9,630 nt of DNA. It comes from Acidimicrobiia bacterium (lineage in GTDB: Bacteria > Actinomycetota > Acidimicrobiia > Acidimicrobiales > Hopanoidiivorantaceae). Location: the NCBI GenBank assembly GCA_020027305.1, contig JAHRAM010000089.1:1-9630 (forward strand). The letters run 5' to 3'. Shown here one piece after another: positions 5,268 to 9,630 of this stretch; the stretch's first letter is position 1, and every line of letters starts with the position of its first letter. Both the position numbers and the translations under genes were made by a program. The notes beneath the pieces are model-generated. The model was given only the letters and a program-made list of their open reading frames with translations, ran no database searches and was not told the DNA's origin.

Positions 5268-5575
5268 GTATCGTTAGAATCAACGCCATCACCGTTCCAG
5301 AAGATGCTGGGGATGAATTGCTGAAGCGCTTTGAAAAAAGGGCGGGCGAGGTTGAAAGTATGGAAGGGTTTGAGGGTTTTGAGTTGCTTCGCCCTACTGA
5401 AGGCAACACTTGGTATGTCTATACGAGATGGGCTTCCGAAGAAGCTTTTCAGGCTTGGGTTGAATCTCCTGAATTTGCTCGTGGGCATGCTCAATCAAGT
5501 TCAGGGGAAAAGCCAGTAGCACATGGTGCTGAGTTGCTATCGTTTGAAGTGGCGATGGCTGTTAGTAAGCAATAA
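5264..5575 (+). CDS. mhuD: MhuD-like heme-degrading monooxygenase (ABM fold)
   Basis: 103 aa, the size of mycobacterial MhuD. Matching blocks are the N-terminal VRINAITVPEDAGDELLKRF (4-23), EGFEGFELLRP (34-44), RWASEEAFQAWVESPEF (55-71) and a C-terminal AHGAELLSFEVAM (86-98). In MhuD, Asn7, Trp66 and His75 bind or act on heme; the counterparts here are Asn7, Trp65 (one-residue gap) and His75. The family opens heme oxidatively to release iron in the cytosol as a dimer of ferredoxin-like folds. All key residues are present, so activity is likely, although some antibiotic-biosynthesis-monooxygenase relatives do not use heme. The ATG at 5264 is chosen over 5228 because similarity begins there and it overlaps the stop of the preceding short frame (ATGA). 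No heme uptake genes are nearby. Base composition resembles the left housekeeping-like block more than its AT-rich surroundings. Confidence 0.78.
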   Translation: MSIVRINAITVPEDAGDELLKRFEKRAGEVESMEGFEGFELLRPTEGNTWYVYTRWASEEAFQAWVESPEFARGHAQSSSGEKPVAHGAELLSFEVAMAVSKQ

Positions 5576-5591
5576 AAATAAATCAACAAAT

Positions 5592-5604
5592 TGGCAAGTT
5601 GCCA
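5592..5604. promoter_or_regulatory. 13-bp palindrome TGGCAAGTTGCCA, candidate autoregulatory site of the Fic module
   Basis: TGGCAA, central G, TTGCCA form a perfect palindrome ending 3 nt before the ATG of the antitoxin candidate. Toxin-antitoxin operons are typically repressed by their own products at such sites. In RNA it could also hide the antitoxin start region. It is not followed by a T-run, so a terminator for the MhuD-like gene is less likely. Confidence 0.45.
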
Positions 5605-5607
5605 TTT

Positions 5608-5790
5608 ATGAATACACTTAGCGACAACCCAAAAAGACAAGACGAAAAAACTTCTGAGGAAAAATCAGCAGAAGAAAAGTCGTCAAGCGGCCCAATAGAA
5701 GTAACCTTCACCGATGAAGAACGTAGACGTTGGGCTGACCTTATAATTAAGCACCAGCTCCCTGCCCTTAAAAGACTGGCTCAAGAATAA
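5608..5790 (+). CDS. Small charged protein, candidate antitoxin of the Fic/Doc toxin
   Basis: 60 aa from ATG 5608. Residues 5-28 are a low-complexity Glu/Lys/Ser stretch (KTSEEKSAEEKSSSG) that is probably disordered. Residues 29-60 hold a short strand IEVTF and an amphipathic basic helix DEERRRWADLIIKHQLPALK. Position decides the call: it lies 10 nt before a Fic/Doc gene in the same direction, the normal antitoxin-first order, with a palindrome at its own start. I could not match it to Phd, nor find the (S/T)xxxE(G/N) inhibitory motif of Fic antitoxins. The disordered part is N-terminal, while in Phd the toxin-neutralising part is C-terminal. It may be a new antitoxin type, or simply a small co-transcribed gene. 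A TTG at 5599 would add three residues. Confidence 0.55.
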   Translation: MNTLSDNPKRQDEKTSEEKSAEEKSSSGPIEVTFTDEERRRWADLIIKHQLPALKRLAQE

Positions 5791-5800
5791 GGCTCTGGCT

Positions 5801-6205
5801 ATGGGAGAACTACGCTACCCCTCTAAAGACGAGCTTGCGACAATCACTGGAATGATAAAAGAAAATGATGGCGATTGTCTAGAAGTCGTCGACCAAAACT
5901 GGATTGACAGAGTTCACCAAGAAATGGCTGCCCTATCCCATAACGAGTATTTTGAAGACGGTTCAGCTGAATACAAAATTGCTTATCTGGCAGTCAACTT
6001 AACTCTGCTTCACATTTTTGCTGACGGAAACAAGCGAACTGGTTTATTAACCCTTGCCTGTATGCTCACTTATAACAATATGGAAGGTGCCTTAGCAGTC
6101 TCAAGTGAGACATACTTTTCAACCTTCAAAAAAATCGCTGATGACGGAACTGCTGGAAGGGAAGAAAATATCCAGCTACTCAAAAAGATTATTTTAGACG
6201 CCTGA
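5801..6205 (+). CDS. Fic/Doc-family toxin (death-on-curing type)
   Basis: 134 aa, close to Doc length (126 aa in phage P1). The catalytic motif is HIFADGNKRTG at 71-81: His71, Phe73, Asp75, Gly76, Asn77, Lys78, Arg79. The Lys after GN, followed by Arg-Thr, is the Doc pattern, whereas Fic AMP-transferases usually have GNGR. Doc phosphorylates EF-Tu and stops translation. Gly at the position where P1 Doc has Ala makes an AMP-transferring activity also possible. The preceding helix KIAYLAVNLTLL (59-70) and the following LLTLACML (82-89) fit the Fic core. No (S/T)xxxE(G/N) inhibitory helix is seen within the protein, so a partner is expected; the gene immediately upstream is the candidate. AAGG at 5789-5792, 8 nt before the ATG, is a good ribosome binding site. 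Confidence 0.85.
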   Translation: MGELRYPSKDELATITGMIKENDGDCLEVVDQNWIDRVHQEMAALSHNEYFEDGSAEYKIAYLAVNLTLLHIFADGNKRTGLLTLACMLTYNNMEGALAVSSETYFSTFKKIADDGTAGREENIQLLKKIILDA

Positions 6206-6230
6206 GTTTAGACCCTTTTATCGCCTAAAC
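6206..6230. terminator. Weak inverted repeat between convergent genes
   Basis: GTTTAG (6206-6211) and CTAAAC (6225-6230) are complementary across a 13-nt loop, right after the Fic stop. The gap between the convergent genes is only 63 bp, so some two-way terminator is expected here. The stem is only 6 bp with no T-run on either strand, so support is weak. Confidence 0.2.
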
Positions 6231-6268
6231 AATCAAATGTGCAATTTCTTCCCGATTTTGCAGTTGTA

Positions 6269-7375
6269 TTATTTTTTCTTTTTTATGGTAATGAAATGAT
6301 TGTAAATTGGCAAATCTGGATCTTCAATATTGTTGCGTTTATGATTCTCATTTTGAAAATGTTCCGAATCAAGAAAAAAGATTTCCATTTTTTTCAATTC
6401 TTGATGCACACCATCAACACTAATATTACAATCCTTAAAAAATTTTCGTAATTGCAGTGGGCTATAAAAGGTCTTTTCATTTCCGCGTCTTAATAAATCG
6501 TCATCAAATCCAGACAAGTAATTATCATCATTATCATCGCGTTTTGGGCTTGAAGGCTCATCCTTTTTACCTTGCCCATCATTGAAATCATTCTTAGTTT
6601 TTGACCCATCATCCGAACGCCAGTATGTGTCAATTTCCCAAAACTTTCCAAACTCTACATTTACTAAAGCGTCTCTTTTTTCTTTTTTGTTCAATCCTTC
6701 TAAATGGGATACATCTAGGTATGAAAAAATTGTTGGGAAAAAGCCTATAAGCAACCCATTAGGAGCTAATTTCTCATATATGTCTTTTATCAATTCTTGA
6801 TTCAAGGTTTCATCACCATCAATTGCCGAACATAAAATTATTGCATACTCAAAAGACTTTTCTTTAGGCTCCTCCTCTTTAGTGTCGCTAGTGTCCCCAC
6901 ATGGGGAAAACCCCTTATTATCATCACCCTCTTCTTTTGTTTCCACACTGTCATTGCCTTCGTCATTGTAGAAAAAATATCTTATTGTGCTTTTTTCCTT
7001 GTCGTCGTTATCGTTTTTATATTTATATATACATTGATAAACAATCTCTTCGTTGGGTTTTTTAATTATTGAATCATTGCGTAGCCTCAAACGCAAAAGT
7101 TCATACTTTAGCCTATCTTCTGGTGGAATAGCATTCTCTTTTTGGTTTTGCTTGTTCACCTCAATTGGCTCAGGATGGGAGCCAAGACAAATTAAAACTT
7201 TGCTACCTTTTTCAGTCTCACTTTCAGAACTGGAGGTATTATTTTTTTTCTGCCCACTAGATTCAAATTTGTCTTCCAAAATGGTTTGTGAAATTTTATA
7301 CAATACTGAGTAATCACTATCCATATTCCAAGACATTCGATTATATTCATATGTGCGTTTTCTTTTAGTATTCAT
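6269..7375 (-). CDS. Soluble divergent class I methyltransferase-like protein, paralogue of the C-terminal part of its neighbour
   Basis: 368 aa. The core follows a class I SAM-dependent methyltransferase order: strand and loop VLICLGSHPEP (60-70) in the place of motif I; strand EYAIILCSAI (176-185) as motif IV; LAPNGLLIGFFPTIFS (203-218) as the strand-5 'L.pgGllig' element; YSPLQLRKFF (304-313); and a last hairpin MEIFFLDSE (330-338) with DPDLPIYNHFITI (352-364). The upstream protein has the same last elements, GLLIGFFATVFS and YTPLRLRKLL, so the two are paralogues. Long Asp/Glu/Lys/Ser inserts (41-57, 119-172, 252-302) separate the core strands and are probably disordered. Motif I keeps one Gly only, so SAM binding is uncertain. 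The ATG overlaps the upstream stop (TAATG), with GAAGGGG 8 nt before it. The substrate is unknown, and a non-catalytic partner role is possible. Confidence 0.6.
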   Translation of the reverse strand: MNTKRKRTYEYNRMSWNMDSDYSVLYKISQTILEDKFESSGQKKNNTSSSESETEKGSKVLICLGSHPEPIEVNKQNQKENAIPPEDRLKYELLRLRLRNDSIIKKPNEEIVYQCIYKYKNDNDDKEKSTIRYFFYNDEGNDSVETKEEGDDNKGFSPCGDTSDTKEEEPKEKSFEYAIILCSAIDGDETLNQELIKDIYEKLAPNGLLIGFFPTIFSYLDVSHLEGLNKKEKRDALVNVEFGKFWEIDTYWRSDDGSKTKNDFNDGQGKKDEPSSPKRDDNDDNYLSGFDDDLLRRGNEKTFYSPLQLRKFFKDCNISVDGVHQELKKMEIFFLDSEHFQNENHKRNNIEDPDLPIYNHFITIKKKK

Positions 7376-9570
7376 TATTCCAGCCCCTTCAGAAGATTGC
7401 GAACATAATTCCCTCGTTTATCTTCTTCGGTAAAAGAATCGCTATCATTTTGGTTATTGTCCATAACCACATTTTTTCTACCCTGAATTAAATATTGATA
7501 ATAAACGGTATCTTTTCCCCAATGCATTTTTTTACTTTTAAGCCCCTGTTTAATTTTGCCTGAAGTTTCTGAACTATGAAAAAAGTATAGTTCCAAACTA
7601 TTCAATTTAATATCTGCATCTGACAACAATTTTCGTAGTCTCAATGGGGTATACCGTAACTCTGGAGCAGCATCACCTAAATACCAGTTTTTCACCGAAC
7701 AATTTTGAAGGTCGTACTCATTGAACTTCTGAAATTTTGCAAAATCTTCAAGGTTGATATTTTTCTCACCCTCTATTGGGTTTTTCTTTTCCTCTTCCAG
7801 TCTTTGACTTTCCTTTGCTGCATATTCCATATCTATGGCTGAAAAAACAGTGGCAAAAAACCCAATTAGTAAACCTTGGGCTTTTAATCTACTAGCTAAA
7901 TAGTTCAACACTGTCTGGTTATGCTTATGAACCCCTACAGAAAGAGCATCTAAAATAATTATGGCATCAAGATCCTCAGTAGAGGTTTGTTTACATTTTG
8001 GCAAATTTAAAATTTCTTCTGTAGTAACGCTTTCAATTGTCAAATTATGACAATTTATTTCTTCTATTTCAAGTATTTTGTGTTTTAGCTTTTCTATATC
8101 ATCTGTTCTTCGCTTTAAAATTAAAATTTTTCTTAAGGCTGGATTTGCCCCACCTTTTTCATCTTCGAGTAATTCACAAATGTGTTTAATTGCGCTATTA
8201 TCTTTTGCCAAGCTATTGGGCATATGTTCAGAGGCTTCTTCAATGATACTCCGAGTGTTAAAATTGGAATATTTAGGATTAACATCCCAACGGGTTTGAT
8301 AAGGTGAGCCCTCATAAAATGGCCCTTCTTTATCTGATTTATAGTTAAGGTGTTCTCTTAGAATTCTTTGCCTACCATATAAAAAGCCCTCAATATTTTC
8401 TATTTTTTCCAAAATTTCATAAATTAAGCTTTGTAATTTTTTATTAGTGTCTCCTGGCTCTAACGCATAATTCAAAATTGTCCAAGAGAGAATTTCATTT
8501 TTCAATTTTGCCAAATCAGCAAAATGTTCCTCACCACCTTTCCCTTTAGAATGTATAGGGTGTTCACCTTTTTCTATATCTCTACAATCTTTCTCACTAT
8601 TATTTTGCCCCCCTACAAGCCCATTGGAAAGCTGTCGTTTATAAAATTTATTGTAATTTAATATATTTCGGCTTAATAGTTTTTCTTCGTTTTTAATTCT
8701 CTTATCAGTGTCAATATGTTTGACATCGTCTTTAAGATTAAATACCCATAAGACAAAATTCGCTACCCTTTTGACAAACAGTGGATAAACACAACGCATG
8801 GGTTGTGCAATTCTATAAAGCAATCTTGACCATTTGCTTTTTTCAATTTCTTTTATATCCCCTTTATACCTATAAAATTTCGCACGGTTTATTCCCGCAT
8901 CATCATAGGCCCCAAAGAAATAATTTAATTTTGGCGTTAATTTATAATTGTAAGAGTATTCAGAAATAATTCTGCGTTTGCTCAACAACTCATAATATCT
9001 TTCTTCGGTTACTGCAGTAAAATTCTTTTTTAGATTATGCTTCCACAAATGAAGCAAACGTGGATTCTGCAATACATAATTTGTGAAGAAACGTAAAGAT
9101 TTTTCAATTTCTGCGCGTCTTTCCTCACCCAACTTTTGCTTTTGTTGATCGAGTAAGTGGTCGAACTCTTGAAAATAAATCATCGCTAAAGCTTCTTCAC
9201 GAACCTTAAATTCACTAATGTATGATGGATTCTTTTCAGATTTTTTATTAATAATCTTACGAGCAAGTTCCAATTGCTCTATATAGGCATGAGACCTTTC
9301 ACCTGGATTGGCGTATTTATCTTCAACAACAAAAAGATAGCTAAGTTCGGGGTTTTCTAGTTTGTGGTTTTCTAATTTGTCAAAAACATCAAAGGCAAGG
9401 CGCAATTCTCGCACTTGATGCAAATCTCTATCTTGTTTTCTGTGTCTCCACTGCCAATAAATTATTCCACCAGCAACTAATGCTGCGCCAAGAGCAGTTA
9501 TAAAGGTGATAAATTCACCGACGTTATTAAAAAACAGCCAGAAATTCTCATCCGTATTACCTAAATTCAT
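7375..9570 (-). CDS. Membrane-anchored protein with C-terminal divergent class I methyltransferase-like domain, 731 aa
   Basis: Residues 14-41 form one N-terminal transmembrane helix (GEFITFITALGAALVAGG, then YWQWRHRKQDR), with the basic end placing the bulk in the cytoplasm. A helical charged region follows (about 50-200), with FDVFDKL, PELSYLF and FFTNYVLQNPRLLHLW. A second hydrophobic or amphipathic stretch lies at about 255-278, and a further helical part at 290-410. The C-terminal domain (about 420-700) has KILILKRRTDDIEKLK (481-496), LTIESVTTEEILNLP (510-524), DLDAIIILDALSVGV (533-547), GLLIGFFATVFSAID (566-580), YTPLRLRKLL (640-649) and LELYFFHSSE (659-668), which is class I methyltransferase order and is shared with the 368-aa neighbour. 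The glycine-rich motif I is not recognisable; EDEKGGANPAL (469-479) is a possible degenerate form. I know no family with this whole architecture. The tail after 700 is polar. No Shine-Dalgarno site is seen; a promoter lies 22-50 nt upstream. Confidence 0.65.
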   Translation of the reverse strand: MNLGNTDENFWLFFNNVGEFITFITALGAALVAGGIIYWQWRHRKQDRDLHQVRELRLAFDVFDKLENHKLENPELSYLFVVEDKYANPGERSHAYIEQLELARKIINKKSEKNPSYISEFKVREEALAMIYFQEFDHLLDQQKQKLGEERRAEIEKSLRFFTNYVLQNPRLLHLWKHNLKKNFTAVTEERYYELLSKRRIISEYSYNYKLTPKLNYFFGAYDDAGINRAKFYRYKGDIKEIEKSKWSRLLYRIAQPMRCVYPLFVKRVANFVLWVFNLKDDVKHIDTDKRIKNEEKLLSRNILNYNKFYKRQLSNGLVGGQNNSEKDCRDIEKGEHPIHSKGKGGEEHFADLAKLKNEILSWTILNYALEPGDTNKKLQSLIYEILEKIENIEGFLYGRQRILREHLNYKSDKEGPFYEGSPYQTRWDVNPKYSNFNTRSIIEEASEHMPNSLAKDNSAIKHICELLEDEKGGANPALRKILILKRRTDDIEKLKHKILEIEEINCHNLTIESVTTEEILNLPKCKQTSTEDLDAIIILDALSVGVHKHNQTVLNYLASRLKAQGLLIGFFATVFSAIDMEYAAKESQRLEEEKKNPIEGEKNINLEDFAKFQKFNEYDLQNCSVKNWYLGDAAPELRYTPLRLRKLLSDADIKLNSLELYFFHSSETSGKIKQGLKSKKMHWGKDTVYYQYLIQGRKNVVMDNNQNDSDSFTEEDKRGNYVRNLLKGLE
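7384..7390 (-). promoter_or_regulatory. Strong ribosome binding site GAAGGGG for the 368-aa gene
   Basis: Read on the minus strand, GAAGGGG ends 8 nt before the ATG at 7375. It lies inside the end of the upstream gene and, with the one-base TAATG overlap, indicates coupled translation of the pair. It is the best Shine-Dalgarno match in the window. Confidence 0.6.
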
Positions 9571-9598
9571 ATATTTAACTTTATTAAAAGCACACGAA

Positions 9599-9627
9599 AT
9601 TTTACAATTAATTTCTTATCACGTTAA
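9599..9627 (-). promoter_or_regulatory. Promoter for the minus-strand methyltransferase-like pair
   Basis: On the minus strand, TTAACG (9627-9622) and TAAAAT (9604-9599) are exactly 17 nt apart, and the -10 carries a TG just upstream (TGTAAAAT, as before the gene at 2684). Transcription should begin near 9592, giving a leader of about 22 nt before the ATG at 9570. It is the best full promoter match in the window. Confidence 0.5.
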
Positions 9628-9630
9628 TAT

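Noticed and set aside
6239..6451. Plus-strand frame with a hydrophobic N-terminus between Fic and the minus-strand gene
   Set aside because: It lies antisense to the conserved C-terminal end (DPDLPIYN, EIFFLDSE) of the 368-aa protein and has no ribosome binding site.

Overview
The window most likely comes from a low-GC planktonic actinobacterium. The best evidence is an mraY fragment whose membrane-segment wording matches actinobacterial MraY, and a small heme-degrading monooxygenase whose sequence follows mycobacterial MhuD almost motif for motif. TTG and GTG starts, weak Shine-Dalgarno sites and repeated TAAAAT-type -10 boxes close to start codons fit this. The genus cannot be fixed from the sequence alone.

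Layout, left to right. (1) 1-353: a 5'-truncated mraY remnant on the minus strand, running off the left edge. (2) 354-555: a spacer with six tandem 9-bp units. (3) 556-2577: two plus-strand genes with housekeeping-like composition, a VanW-family lipoprotein and an amidohydrolase-fold protein without the usual metal ligands. (4) 2684-4170: an AT-rich overlapping pair, a DGQHR-domain protein (DndB-related) and a GIY-YIG nuclease. (5) 4171-5267: a small two-gene unit (46 aa, then a 99-aa single-span membrane protein), two copies of a G/C-rich hairpin element, and a decayed second copy of the 46-aa gene. (6) 5264-6205: an MhuD-like gene, then a small charged antitoxin candidate and a Fic/Doc toxin. 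(7) 6269-9570, minus strand, convergent: two overlapping genes, a 731-aa membrane-anchored protein and a 368-aa soluble protein, sharing a divergent class I methyltransferase-like domain.

Taken together this looks like an accessory island with housekeeping-like genes scattered among mobile or conflict-related ones. DGQHR plus GIY-YIG, the Fic/Doc module, the duplicated small ORF, the repeated hairpins and the truncated mraY all point to rearrangement and transfer. The best candidate for an undescribed system is the minus-strand pair of paralogous methyltransferase-like proteins, one anchored to the membrane. The second candidate is the DGQHR/GIY-YIG pair, which here lacks the other Dnd genes. 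All functional links between these units are inference.
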